Source: Thermocaproicibacter sp041859875 (lineage in GTDB: Bacteria; Bacillota; Clostridia; Oscillospirales; Acutalibacteraceae). From it: a stretch of DNA of 64,000 nucleotides. Made by a program: the position numbers and the translations under genes. This document shows positions 16,649 through 25,429 of the stretch, piece by piece. The notes beneath the pieces are model-generated. The model saw only the letters and a list, made by a program, of their open reading frames with translations, was not told the origin of the DNA and did not search any database. Numbering within the stretch: the stretch's first letter is position 1; every line of letters begins with the position of its first letter. The stretch is from positions 102,282 to 166,281 of the forward strand of contig JBFLFY010000001.1 in assembly GCA_041859875.1 (NCBI GenBank), read 5' to 3'.

Positions 16649-17850
16649 GCCGCCGGGTGTTATTCGTCATCAATACTCTTGGGCAGGCCGGGGCGGAGGT
16701 GGCGCTGGCAGAACTGCTGAAGCGCCTGAATGACCCGGATTTGGAGATTTCACTTTTTGTTTTGCTGGGGCAGGGGGAACTGATCAAGAAAATCCCGCCT
16801 TTTGTCAGGCTGCTAAATAAAAATTACAGCTGCCAGTCGGTTCTTACAAAGCAGGGCGAGCGAGAGCTGAAAAAAACGGTTTTGCGCACTGCTTTTCACC
16901 ATGCGGCGGCTTTGCGCCTGCTGCCGTACCTTTTCAGCAATGCCGCAGATATGGTCAGAAAAAAACGTTTCCAGGCGGACAAATTACTTTGGCGTCTTGT
17001 TTCCGATGGTGCCGAGCGCTTTGACGAAGAATACGACCTTGCTGTTTCTTTCCTGGAGGGCGGCTCTGCCTATTATGTGGCCGACCATGTGAAAGCAAAA
17101 CATAAGGCAGCCTTCCTGCATATCGACTATGGCAAGGCAGGCTATACCCGGAAGCTGGACCGGGACTGTTACCTGAAATTTGACCGTATTTTCTGTGTGT
17201 CGGATGAGGTTCGGGAACACTTTTTACACTATTATCCGGAGTGTGAAAAGAGAATCCGCATTTTTGAAAATTTTATTGACCCCGATGAAATTCGTCGGAA
17301 AGCCGCGCTGCCCGGTGGATTTGATGATGGGTACGACGGAATCCGCCTGCTGACGGTCGGTAACCTGAGTTACCACAAGGGCTATGACTTGGCAGTTGAA
17401 ACCATGGCGCTCCTGAAAAAGCATGGGTGCCGAATGCGCTGGTATGTCATAGGGGAAGGCCCGGAACGAAAAAAGCTGGAGAAAATGATTGAAAAGTACG
17501 GGCTTCAGAAAGACTTTATCCTGCTTGGGAAAAGGAATAACCCGTACCCCTATTATGCTCAGACGGACCTTTACGTCCATGCGTCCCGCTTTGAAGGTAA
17601 AAGTATCGCAATCCGGGAAGCACAGGTGCTGGGGTGCGCAATCCTCGCTTCCGACTGCAGCGGAAACCGTGAACAGATTTGTAATGGCAGGGACGGAATT
17701 CTGTGCCCGCCGGTTCCGCAGGACTTGGCATCTGCTGTTATGCTGCTGGCGGGCAGCCGGAAGCTGCGCGAAGATTATGCCGCGGCATCCCGCGGAAAAC
17801 CGGCGGGGAATGAAGAAAATATCCGAATGCTTTATGAACTCTTACAGTAA
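16645..17850 (+). CDS. GT4-family glycosyltransferase
   Basis: 401 residues with a GT-B fold. The N-terminus has 'VLFVINTLGQAGAEVALAEL', typical of GT4 acceptor domains, and the C-terminal domain has 'LLTVGNLSYHKGYDLAVE' and the retaining motif 'EGKSIAIREA' (EX7E). It is a cytosolic or membrane-associated enzyme that transfers a sugar from a nucleotide donor to a glycan or lipid acceptor; neither can be named. ATG overlaps the stop of the DUF2304 gene (ATGA), implying coupled translation. Confidence 0.88.
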   Translation: MSRRVLFVINTLGQAGAEVALAELLKRLNDPDLEISLFVLLGQGELIKKIPPFVRLLNKNYSCQSVLTKQGERELKKTVLRTAFHHAAALRLLPYLFSNAADMVRKKRFQADKLLWRLVSDGAERFDEEYDLAVSFLEGGSAYYVADHVKAKHKAAFLHIDYGKAGYTRKLDRDCYLKFDRIFCVSDEVREHFLHYYPECEKRIRIFENFIDPDEIRRKAALPGGFDDGYDGIRLLTVGNLSYHKGYDLAVETMALLKKHGCRMRWYVIGEGPERKKLEKMIEKYGLQKDFILLGKRNNPYPYYAQTDLYVHASRFEGKSIAIREAQVLGCAILASDCSGNREQICNGRDGILCPPVPQDLASAVMLLAGSRKLREDYAAASRGKPAGNEENIRMLYELLQ

Positions 17851-17885
17851 ATGGGGAGCCACTGCTTTTGCGGAGGGTGAGAAAA

Positions 17886-18680
17886 TTGCCGAAAAAACTG
17901 TTGATTATTATACCCGCTTACAATGAAGCACAGAATATTTTAGGTGTTCTGAATGAGATTGAGCGGACGGGTGTAAAACAATTTGCAGATGTTCTGGTCA
18001 TTAACGACGCGTCATCGGACAACACAAACTTGCTTGTGAAAAAACGGAATTATGCGCTTGTAACGCATATCTATAACCTTGGCTATGGCAGCGCGCTGCA
18101 GCTTGGGTACAAGTATGCAGTCCGGCGGCGGTACCAGTTTGTTGTTCAGATGGATGCCGACGGCCAGCACGACGTGTGCAATATTTCAGAATTGTACCGG
18201 GAACTGCAAATGCCCGACGAAAGCGGCAGGCTTCCGGATATTGTGCTGGGTTCACGGTTCGTAAAAGGCGCTGCGCCTTTTCCGGTCTCCAGAGCAAAAA
18301 AAGCGGCGTTTGCACTTTTCCGCACAATGATCCGCATGGTTACAGGTAAAAAAATTATGGACCCAACCACAGGGCTTCAGGGCCTTAGCTGGCCTGCTTT
18401 TCTTTACTATTCAAAATACAACCATTTTGACGAAAAATATCCGGATGCGAACATGATTATGCAGATGCTTCTGCTTGGGTTTCAAATACGGGAAATTCCC
18501 GCGGTCATGCATGCAAGGACTTCCGGCAGAAGTATGCATTCCGGTCTGAAACCCATCTGCTATATGCTTCATATGTTCTTCAGCACCCTGGCAGTGGTGT
18601 TTCGCATTAAGGTTTTAAAAACGGGCTTAGAGGTTTCAGGGCGTCAGGAAGATTTTGCATCCTTCGGTTCAAAAAATTGA
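17886..18680 (+). CDS. GT2-family (DPM1-like) glycosyltransferase
   Basis: About 264 residues. It shows the GT-A nucleotide-binding start 'LLIIIPAYNEAQNILGVL', 'VINDASSDNT', the DxD-type 'VQMDADGQHD' and 'DPTTGLQG', as in dolichyl-phosphate-mannose-synthase-like enzymes, which often charge undecaprenyl phosphate. DUF2304 and DPM1-like genes commonly occur together. I chose TTG at 17886, nine bases after GGAGG at 17872; a TTG at 17868 has no ribosome site. There are no C-terminal membrane helices, so it probably acts at the inner face of the membrane through a partner. Confidence 0.85.
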   Translation: MPKKLLIIIPAYNEAQNILGVLNEIERTGVKQFADVLVINDASSDNTNLLVKKRNYALVTHIYNLGYGSALQLGYKYAVRRRYQFVVQMDADGQHDVCNISELYRELQMPDESGRLPDIVLGSRFVKGAAPFPVSRAKKAAFALFRTMIRMVTGKKIMDPTTGLQGLSWPAFLYYSKYNHFDEKYPDANMIMQMLLLGFQIREIPAVMHARTSGRSMHSGLKPICYMLHMFFSTLAVVFRIKVLKTGLEVSGRQEDFASFGSKN

Positions 18681-18684
18681 GCCC

Positions 18685-20259
18685 ATGATGAGAGGAAAAA
18701 ACAAGGTGCGGCAGAAAAGCAGAACGGAATATTCGGCGCGAAACACCATGACGTCAATGGTTTCCCGCAGCTTGGCAATCCTGATGGGGTATGTCACCCG
18801 AGTGGTGTTTACCCGGATGCTAAGCCAAAGTTATGTGGGCGTAAACGGCCTTTTTTCCGATATTATCAATGTGCTTTCCTTGTCGGAACTTGGCATTGAA
18901 ACCGCCATTACCTATGCTCTTTACCAGCCCATTGCGCAAAATGACATAGAAAAACAAAAATCCATCATGCAGCTGTACCGCCTTTTTTACCGGATTGTGG
19001 CGGTGACAGTCATGGCTTCTGGGCTGGCTGTGGTTCCGTTTCTCGGCATCCTGATTAAAAACCCGCCGCAGGTCGACCACCTGACCCTGATTTACCTGCT
19101 CTATCTGGGCAATACGGCCATGTCTTATTTTATGATTTATAAAAAGACGCTGATTGACGCCCATCAGCTTTCTTATGTTGGCACTTTGTATCAGACTGCG
19201 TCATGGATGCTTCAGGATGTCATTCAGATTTTAATCCTGATTTTCACGAAAAACTTTATCCTGTTTTTGCTGGTGAATATTTTCTGTACTTTTGGCTGCA
19301 ATTTATGTATTTCACGCCGGGCAGACCGGATGTATCCTTTTCTGAAAGAAAAAAACGTACAAAAACTGGATGAAGCCGAAAAACGGGGAATCTTTAAAAA
19401 TATCCGCGCAATGATGATGCACAAAGTCGGCGACGTTGTGGTCAACAACACTGATAATATTCTGCTGTCATCCTTTGTCGGCATTGCAAGCGCCGGATGT
19501 TATTCCAACTACTTTCTTCTCATAGCATCGGTGCAGCAGGTGATGGATCAGGCGTTTCAGGGAATTGCGGCAAGCGTTGGCAATTTAGGAGCAACGCAGG
19601 GCAGGGATGCCATTGGGCGTGTATTCGATTCGACTTTCTTTTTGGTTCAATGGCTGTACGGCTTTGCCGCTGTCTGCCTGTATGAGCTTTTGAACCCGTT
19701 TGTGGAGCTGAGCTTTGGCGTACGCTACCTGTTTCCGGGCAGCATTGTGCTGGTGCTGTGCATCAACTTTTTTATCAACGGGATGCGCCGTGCCACACTG
19801 GTGTTCCGCGATTCGCTTGGCCTGTTCTGGTTTGACCGTTACAAATCCGTCGCGGAAGCACTAATCAATTTGGCAGCGTCGATTCTGCTGGTGATGCGCT
19901 TTGGCACCATTGGGGTGTTCCTGGGTACTTTTATCAGCACAGTTGCAACTTCAGCGTGGGTAGAACCTTATGTGCTGTATAAGTATCAGCTGAAAACTTC
20001 TTGCCGGCCTTATTTTGCACATTATGCGGTGTATACAGCCGTTGTTGGTGCGGCCTGGTTTGTGACGGATAAAATCTGCTGCTTGGTTTCTGGCAGCGCA
20101 CTGCAGCTTGTCATCCTGCGGGCATTCATTTGCCTTATTGTGCCGAACAGCATTTTTCTGGCAGCCTATGCACGGACAAAAGAGTTTTCTTTTGTCTTTC
20201 AAAAGTTAAAAGGGCTGCTGCAAGAAAAAATCGGCAGGGGGAAACGCCATGGAAAATAA
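18685..20259 (+). CDS. Wzx-like flippase (MOP superfamily)
   Basis: About 524 residues with 12-14 membrane segments. 'ARNTMTSMVSRSLAILMGYV' near the N-terminus and 'LLSSFVGIASAGCYSNYFLL' mid-protein are characteristic of polysaccharide biosynthesis flippases of Firmicutes. It would translocate a lipid-linked glycan unit. The ATG at 18685 follows the previous stop by four bases; GTG at 18706 with AGAGG upstream is an equally plausible start. The presence of a second MOP transporter besides PelG indicates that the cluster makes two glycans or a glycan plus a lipid-linked decoration. No recognisable Wzy polymerase or initiating sugar-phosphate transferase is in the window. Confidence 0.85.
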   Translation: MMRGKNKVRQKSRTEYSARNTMTSMVSRSLAILMGYVTRVVFTRMLSQSYVGVNGLFSDIINVLSLSELGIETAITYALYQPIAQNDIEKQKSIMQLYRLFYRIVAVTVMASGLAVVPFLGILIKNPPQVDHLTLIYLLYLGNTAMSYFMIYKKTLIDAHQLSYVGTLYQTASWMLQDVIQILILIFTKNFILFLLVNIFCTFGCNLCISRRADRMYPFLKEKNVQKLDEAEKRGIFKNIRAMMMHKVGDVVVNNTDNILLSSFVGIASAGCYSNYFLLIASVQQVMDQAFQGIAASVGNLGATQGRDAIGRVFDSTFFLVQWLYGFAAVCLYELLNPFVELSFGVRYLFPGSIVLVLCINFFINGMRRATLVFRDSLGLFWFDRYKSVAEALINLAASILLVMRFGTIGVFLGTFISTVATSAWVEPYVLYKYQLKTSCRPYFAHYAVYTAVVGAAWFVTDKICCLVSGSALQLVILRAFICLIVPNSIFLAAYARTKEFSFVFQKLKGLLQEKIGRGKRHGK

Positions 20260-21502
20260 TCTGACCGCTGAAGAATTGCTTTTAACCGGTTGTTTAAAAG
20301 CTGTGCTCTGCCAAAAGCCATGGGAAATTGAAACTTTGGCTGAAAAGGTAAAGCCGGATGGCGCTGTGTGGAGCAAAATGCTTCAGCTCGCAAAGGGCCA
20401 TGCGGTGCTTCCGCTTTTGTGCGACGGCCTTTTGGAAAGCCCGGTCGTTCCTGCCACAGTGCAGGCAGAAGTACGTCTTGTGGGCCGCCAGTGTGGGCTG
20501 CAAAGTTACCGCCTGCTGTTTATGACAAAATATTTAGTTGATCTGCTGGAGCAAAGCGGAGTCCCGGTTTTGGTGCTGAAAGGCGCGGCTGTGGCATCAT
20601 ACTATCCGGTACCGGAACTGCGCAAGGCCGGTGACATCGACTTGCTGATTCCAGACAAAGAAAAGTTTAGTCAAGCGTGCAAAATTCTCAGTGAAAACGG
20701 CCTCTTTAGGCAGGATGAACCGACGGTGGATTATCATATCAGCTTTGAAACAGATGAGCATATTAAAGTGGAACTGCACAAAGCACTTTCGGAGCCGTTT
20801 GAGAACCGGCGAATAAATCACTGCCTTCAGGTTTTCCTTGCAAACCTGAAGCATAAAATAACGTGGAAAAGCACAGTAGTCGGTGTGGAACTTCCAGTGC
20901 TGCCGGATGCGGAGTTGGCCTTTTACCTGCTGCTTCATATGCTGCGGCATTTTCTGCGTTCGGGATTCGGGCTGAAGCTCTTGGTAGACTGGGTGGTATT
21001 CTGGAACCGGAAAATTGATGAAAATGAAAAAGTGCAGTTTATGGGCTACGTCAGCGAATGCGGGCTGTGCGGCTTTTGTGCAGCAGTTACGCAGGCCTGT
21101 GTGTGTTACCTTGGGCTGAGGCCTGAAAATGCGGAATTTATGGCTGTGGAGAAACTCAGTAGGGCAGATGTGACGGAATTTTTCCGTGAAGTTATGGAAG
21201 CACAGGAATTTGGGCTGACGGATAAGACCCGTATGGTGGTACTGCCGGGAACCGGGCTGGGGGCATATTTTTGTGAATTCCATTATCAAATGAAAATCCG
21301 CTACCCCCGTGCCGGAAAAGTATTTTTGCTTTGGCCTGTTTTGTGGGGAATGACATTATTTCATTTCGTGAGGAATAATAAAAAGCTGCGCCGTGTGAGC
21401 AGCTGCGGTATTATCCGGAAAGCCGGAATGCGGAGCAGAATTCTGAAGAAGATTCATCTTTTTCAGGATGTGCCGAAAAGGGATGAAAAACGGGCGCCAT
21501 GA
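20249..21502 (+). CDS. NTP_transf_5-type nucleotidyltransferase family protein
   Basis: 417 residues. 'VPVLVLKGAAVASYYPVPEL' followed by 'RKAGDIDLLI' is the signature of the uncharacterised nucleotidyltransferase family PF14907, with the DxD of the polymerase-beta fold in GDIDLL. Members sit in lasso-peptide and other peptide gene clusters and in surface-glycan clusters of Firmicutes; their substrate is not established. The ATG overlaps the flippase stop, and the downstream glycosyltransferase overlaps by four bases. Its company here (PqqD, S26 peptidase, HPr-kinase-like protein, ABC exporter) matches the accessory set of Firmicute peptide clusters. Confidence 0.85.
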   Translation: MENNLTAEELLLTGCLKAVLCQKPWEIETLAEKVKPDGAVWSKMLQLAKGHAVLPLLCDGLLESPVVPATVQAEVRLVGRQCGLQSYRLLFMTKYLVDLLEQSGVPVLVLKGAAVASYYPVPELRKAGDIDLLIPDKEKFSQACKILSENGLFRQDEPTVDYHISFETDEHIKVELHKALSEPFENRRINHCLQVFLANLKHKITWKSTVVGVELPVLPDAELAFYLLLHMLRHFLRSGFGLKLLVDWVVFWNRKIDENEKVQFMGYVSECGLCGFCAAVTQACVCYLGLRPENAEFMAVEKLSRADVTEFFREVMEAQEFGLTDKTRMVVLPGTGLGAYFCEFHYQMKIRYPRAGKVFLLWPVLWGMTLFHFVRNNKKLRRVSSCGIIRKAGMRSRILKKIHLFQDVPKRDEKRAP

Positions 21503-22569
21503 AAAAAATCAGTGTAATTGTTCCGGTATATAATGCCGAAAAATGGCTGCAAAAGTGCATCGACAGTCTGCTGGAGCAAACCTTTCCCAATTTGGAAATT
21601 CTGCTGCTGGATGATGAATCTTCCGACAAAAGTGCGGAAATTTGCCGCAGGTATGCGCAGGAGGAACCGTCCGTCCGTTTTTTTGCTTCCGCCGGGCATG
21701 AGGGAGTTTCAGCTTCCAGAAACCGTGGTCTGGCGGAAGCACTCGGTGAATATACCCTGTTCGCCGATGCTGACGACTTTCTTCCAAGTAAAAATTCCGT
21801 TTCACTGCTGTATCAAAAAGCGGAGGAAGAAAAGGCGGATATTACAGTTGGAAACTACTGCCGTGAATTTGAGGGAAAAATCTGCGATGCTGCCCGTCAT
21901 GGCTTAAACCAGCAGAATGACCGGGAAAGCCAGGATTTTCGATTCCGGGGCTTTTTTTCGAATGGAATTCTAAGCTATGTGTGGGCGAAACTGTACCGTA
22001 CCGATTTTCTGCGGAAAAATCAGATTACGTTTGAAACACTCGATTATGCAGAAGACAAGCTGTTTAATTTTAAATGCTACGAAAAAAATGCGTCCTATGC
22101 GTTTTTGGCAGAAAATGTGTATTGCTACCGGAAAAACCCAGACTCGAATTCTAACGGTTACCACAGCAATTTCGATAAAACCTGGATGAAAATCGCGCAG
22201 AATTTCAGTGAGCAGCTTCACCGGGATGGCAGAGAAGCCTACGGCGATTTAACGGCGCTTACCATCGCATTTGCCATATTTTTCAGTGCCAAGCAGGAAT
22301 ATGAATATCGGGGAAAGAGTACGTCGGTCATTCGCAGTGTAATTGAGCGATATAATCGATACCCGCTTACACGCAGTGAACTGAAAAAAGTAGCGGATGG
22401 GCAGTACTGCGGTGGAATCCATTCGGCTTTCTGGAAATATGGCTTGCGCCTTTTTTGCCAGTTCACAGTCAATAAGTGGTATTTTCCGCTGGCAGCTGGC
22501 ATTCGGATGCTGATTGATGGCAAAGCAGACCGCGCGCTTTCCAGTACGGGGAAGTCGGCAGAAAAATAG
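21499..22569 (+). CDS. GT2-family glycosyltransferase (EpsJ-like)
   Basis: 356 residues with an inverting GT-A domain at the N-terminus: 'ISVIVPVYNAEKWLQKCIDS', 'ILLLDDESSDKSAEICRRYA' and 'YTLFADADDF' (DxD). The C-terminal third is variable and has an amphipathic region that may bind the membrane. It would add one sugar to a lipid-linked or surface glycan. Start overlaps the preceding stop as ATGA. Sugar specificity cannot be read from the sequence. Confidence 0.88.
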   Translation: MKKISVIVPVYNAEKWLQKCIDSLLEQTFPNLEILLLDDESSDKSAEICRRYAQEEPSVRFFASAGHEGVSASRNRGLAEALGEYTLFADADDFLPSKNSVSLLYQKAEEEKADITVGNYCREFEGKICDAARHGLNQQNDRESQDFRFRGFFSNGILSYVWAKLYRTDFLRKNQITFETLDYAEDKLFNFKCYEKNASYAFLAENVYCYRKNPDSNSNGYHSNFDKTWMKIAQNFSEQLHRDGREAYGDLTALTIAFAIFFSAKQEYEYRGKSTSVIRSVIERYNRYPLTRSELKKVADGQYCGGIHSAFWKYGLRLFCQFTVNKWYFPLAAGIRMLIDGKADRALSSTGKSAEK

Positions 22570-22595
22570 GGCAGAATGTTTTTGGGAGCGTTCGT

Positions 22596-23054
22596 ATGGC
22601 ACAGAAAAACAAAAAAGAGAATATTGAGCAGCTCTTGGCAGCTGGCCGCACAGTTCAGATTGAGCCGCATGGCTGGAGTATGTACCCGCTGTTGGTTCCG
22701 GGCAGGGATCAGGCCATTATTGCGCCGGCGGAGCCCGAAAAAATGAAGCGCGGCGATGTTGCTTTGTATCGGCGGGCACAGGGAATTCTGGTTCTGCACC
22801 GTATTTGGAAAGTCACGCCGGAAGGTTTTTATATGGTGGGCGACAACCAAATCGAAGTAGAAGGCCCGCTTCGACCTTGCCAAATAAAAGGCAGGCTTAC
22901 GGCGGTCATACGAAATGGCCACATGATTCCAGTGAAAAATCCGCTCTCAATTTTCTTAACTCGTTTTTGGCTGTTTCTGCGCCCGGTGCGTGGTCCGCTT
23001 GCTGCTGCGGCACATAGGCTGCGACAGATTGGCAGGCCTATAAAAAAAGGATAA
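22596..23054 (+). CDS. S24/S26 signal-peptidase-like protein
   Basis: 152 residues. 'IEPHGWSMYPLLVPGRD' carries the S26-type catalytic serine (G-x-S-M-xP context), followed by 'KMKRGDVALYRR', 'LVLHRIW' and 'GFYMVGDNQIE', which are the remaining conserved boxes; the 'LHRI' His suggests the ER/SipW-like catalytic version, but a Lys dyad is also possible. There is no strong N-terminal membrane helix; a hydrophobic stretch occurs near residues 112-128. Peptidases of this kind accompany NTP_transf_5 and HPr-kinase-like genes in Firmicute peptide clusters. A likely job is to cut the leader of the precursor-like protein encoded 140 bp downstream. Confidence 0.8.
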   Translation: MAQKNKKENIEQLLAAGRTVQIEPHGWSMYPLLVPGRDQAIIAPAEPEKMKRGDVALYRRAQGILVLHRIWKVTPEGFYMVGDNQIEVEGPLRPCQIKGRLTAVIRNGHMIPVKNPLSIFLTRFWLFLRPVRGPLAAAAHRLRQIGRPIKKG

Positions 23055-23069
23055 AAAATACTTTTTTTA

Positions 23070-23098
23070 TTGACTTTGGCTGAAGGAAAAGATAAGAT
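23070..23098 (+). promoter_or_regulatory. Promoter of the precursor-like gene
   Basis: TTGACT (23070-23075) and TAAGAT (23093-23098) separated by 17 bp, lying just after the peptidase stop. It gives the 127-residue precursor its own transcript with about a 90-nt leader. Confidence 0.7.
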
Positions 23099-23195
23099 AC
23101 AAGTGGGCCTTTGTATTCCTACAGTCTATACTTTTTCCAGTATTGCTTCAAAATGAAAACTTTTACAACACAGTAATTGACGAAGGAAGATAGGT

Positions 23196-23579
23196 ATGAT
23201 GAAAAATTACGAAAAGCCAACCATCCTTAAAGACGAAAACCTGAGTGAAGGCGTTTATATGGCAAGCGGTGGAAGCGGATGCCTGACAACAACTTGCAGA
23301 CTGGAACAGCATTTGAACGGGAATCAGTATCGCTTTCGGGTCCGCATTCAGCACCACGCAAACCATACCAATAATTATCAGACAACTACAATCGTTTTTT
23401 CCGTTCCTGTTACCTGCAACAGTGCACAGGAATATGCGGTTTCCGGCAGTGGCTCTTCAACCCTCACAATTACCCGCAACCGCTTTATGAATGGCAACGA
23501 TAATGCGGATTATGATGTTCATGTGACTGCAGCCAGCCAGCCGGCTGTTCTCAGAGTTTCGTCTACAGATGGCCATTAA
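23196..23579 (+). CDS. Precursor-like protein with N-terminal leader (YEKP/EGVYMASG)
   Basis: 127 residues. The first ~26 look like a leader: 'NYEKPTILKDENLSEGVYMA' followed by SGGSGC, resembling small clostridial secreted proteins that begin YEKP and end in EGVY-A-SG. It is not a Sec signal peptide because it lacks a hydrophobic core. The remainder is Thr/Ser/Asn/His-rich with three Cys (29, 34, 74), alternating hydrophobic residues suggestive of beta strands ('QYRFRVRIQHH', 'TTTIVFSVPVT', 'STLTITRNRF') and a SSTDGH C-terminus. Own promoter, own terminator, and flanking peptidase, ABC exporter and PqqD/kinase genes suggest an exported, processed and perhaps modified peptide or small protein. 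Family and activity are unknown. Start is ATG 23196 or the adjacent ATG 23199. Confidence 0.7.
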   Translation: MMKNYEKPTILKDENLSEGVYMASGGSGCLTTTCRLEQHLNGNQYRFRVRIQHHANHTNNYQTTTIVFSVPVTCNSAQEYAVSGSGSSTLTITRNRFMNGNDNADYDVHVTAASQPAVLRVSSTDGH

Positions 23580-23593
23580 TAAGGAAAAGAATT

Positions 23594-23631
23594 AAAATAG
23601 GTGCTGCTTTTAGGGGCAGCACCTATTTTTG
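23594..23631. terminator. Bidirectional terminator
   Basis: AAAATAGGTGCTGC pairs with GCAGCACCTATTTT around a short loop, with T runs on both strands. It ends the precursor transcript and, on the other strand, the ABC transporter transcript. Confidence 0.9.
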
Positions 23632-23647
23632 ACTCTGCAAGGTTACC

Positions 23648-25417
23648 CTAAAAATTTTGAATTAGGCTGTCAATTTCGCTGGCACCGAGAATTCGGCATT
23701 TTTTATCCTGAATGGCGTAAACACGGTGGCAGATTGTGAGGGCAGTAGGCCGGTGCGTTGTGATAATGCAGGTGCGCGGAGTATCATCCTGCATAATATT
23801 TCTTAAAATCTGACGTTCTACTGCAACATCCAGCGCGCTTGTAGCCTCATCCAGCAAAAGCAGAGGTGAGCGGCGCAGAAGGGCGCGCGCTATGGCAAGC
23901 CGCTGGGCTTGGCCTTCGGAAAAACCGCCGCCGCGTTCGCCGACTTTACTGTTGATGCCTTCCGGTAAAGCGGAGATGAAGTCCCAGGCACAGGCTGCTT
24001 TCAAGGCACTTTCCAGTTCAGAATCGTCGGCGTCCGGTTTTACACTGCGCAGGTTTTCGGCTACAGTACCGGAAAACATGGTGTTGCCCTGTGGCACATA
24101 CGAGAACAGCTGACGTGTGGAGGGCGAGAATGGAATCTGCTGGGATACGTCATCCCCGGCATAGAAACAGAGGTTTCCATGCTGCGGGCGAAGAAGCGAA
24201 AGCAGAATGCGGAGCATTGTGGTTTTACCTTGGCCGGAAGCTCCAACCAGAGCAACAATCTCATGAGGATGAGCTTCTAACTCGGCATCCTGAAAAACCT
24301 GTGTGCCGTTGTGGTAAGCATAGTCCAGACCGCTGATATGAAAGCCAATTCCAGCCGCGCGATGCCTTTCGCAAAAGCGTGCCGTTTCATCCCGCTTTGA
24401 AAAATCTTCGCGCGGCATCTCCAGAATATCCATCAGCCGGCCTGCCGAAGTTGTGATAGAAAAGGCAGTAGGCACCATGGAAATCAAAGAGTTTATATTG
24501 CCCGTTAATGTACCGGAAAGGGAGAGAAACAGCGTCATGGTGCCAAACGTGATGGCGCCGCTCCAGACGCGGTAAATGCCCCAGCCGTACCCACAGCAGG
24601 ACACAGCCAGACCGACAATCGACATAATGACGGAAGTATGGATGCTCAGCTTTTGAAAGTTCAGGCGCATCCCCAAATATTCTTTTTGCAGCGTTCGGAG
24701 TTTTTCGGTGAAAAAACGAATCAAGTCAAAAGCTTTGAGTGTTTGAATATTAGAAAAGCACTCCTGGTTGAAACCGGACATCTTCGCACCCATGGCAGCA
24801 CTGCGCTTATTGTTGTCCTGCATCCGGTTCAGCAGGGTATGCGACATGACAATGCTGACCGGGATGCTCATCATGGAAATCAGGGCGAAAGTGGGGTCAT
24901 AGTACAGGATAACGGCAAAGGAACTCACAAACTGAGCAATGTTGATTACAAGGTTTGGAAGCCAGCTGAGAATGCCGTTTGAAACGTTTGAGGTATCGCT
25001 GCCCCATCGGGTAAGAAGGTCGCCGGTGTGGTAAGCCGTCAGGGATTCCCAGTCGGCCATCAGAATTTTTTCAAAAATGTCTGCTTCCATGTCATTATTG
25101 ACGCGCAGGGAAATCAAGTTGGAAAAATAGCTGGAAGCCTGTGAAATGCAGATGCTCCCGATGGAAAAGCCAATAAAAAGGCAAAAAGTCTGAATCAGCC
25201 GACCCGTTTGGTGGCCGGTAATAATATCGACCAGATTCCGTGAAATCAAGCTGCTTCCCAGAGAAACGGCAGTACCAAGCAGCCCAACCACGGTGTAAAG
25301 AATAATAAAACCCCAGTATTTTTTGCTGTACAGGTACAGCCATTTCGTTTCGGCCCAGGCATCTTTTAAAATGCCCTCTGCAAGGCGTTCCTTGATATGT
25401 TTCAGCTGTTTGAACAT
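23648..25417 (-). CDS. ABC exporter, fused permease and ATPase
   Basis: 589 residues. Residues 30-330 contain six membrane helices of the type-I exporter fold, and residues 350-589 hold the nucleotide-binding domain with Walker A 'GASGQGKTT', signature 'FSEGQAQRLAIARAL' and Walker B 'LLLLDEATSALD' followed by the H-loop 'IITTHRP'. It lacks the N-terminal C39 peptidase of bacteriocin exporters, which fits leader cleavage by the separate S26-like peptidase. It is convergent with the precursor gene and is the second gene of the minus-strand pair with the PqqD-kinase fusion, 12 bp after it. Substrate is inferred to be the precursor-like peptide. Confidence 0.88.
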   Translation of the reverse strand: MFKQLKHIKERLAEGILKDAWAETKWLYLYSKKYWGFIILYTVVGLLGTAVSLGSSLISRNLVDIITGHQTGRLIQTFCLFIGFSIGSICISQASSYFSNLISLRVNNDMEADIFEKILMADWESLTAYHTGDLLTRWGSDTSNVSNGILSWLPNLVINIAQFVSSFAVILYYDPTFALISMMSIPVSIVMSHTLLNRMQDNNKRSAAMGAKMSGFNQECFSNIQTLKAFDLIRFFTEKLRTLQKEYLGMRLNFQKLSIHTSVIMSIVGLAVSCCGYGWGIYRVWSGAITFGTMTLFLSLSGTLTGNINSLISMVPTAFSITTSAGRLMDILEMPREDFSKRDETARFCERHRAAGIGFHISGLDYAYHNGTQVFQDAELEAHPHEIVALVGASGQGKTTMLRILLSLLRPQHGNLCFYAGDDVSQQIPFSPSTRQLFSYVPQGNTMFSGTVAENLRSVKPDADDSELESALKAACAWDFISALPEGINSKVGERGGGFSEGQAQRLAIARALLRRSPLLLLDEATSALDVAVERQILRNIMQDDTPRTCIITTHRPTALTICHRVYAIQDKKCRILGASEIDSLIQNF

Positions 25418-25429
25418 CGATTTTTTCCT

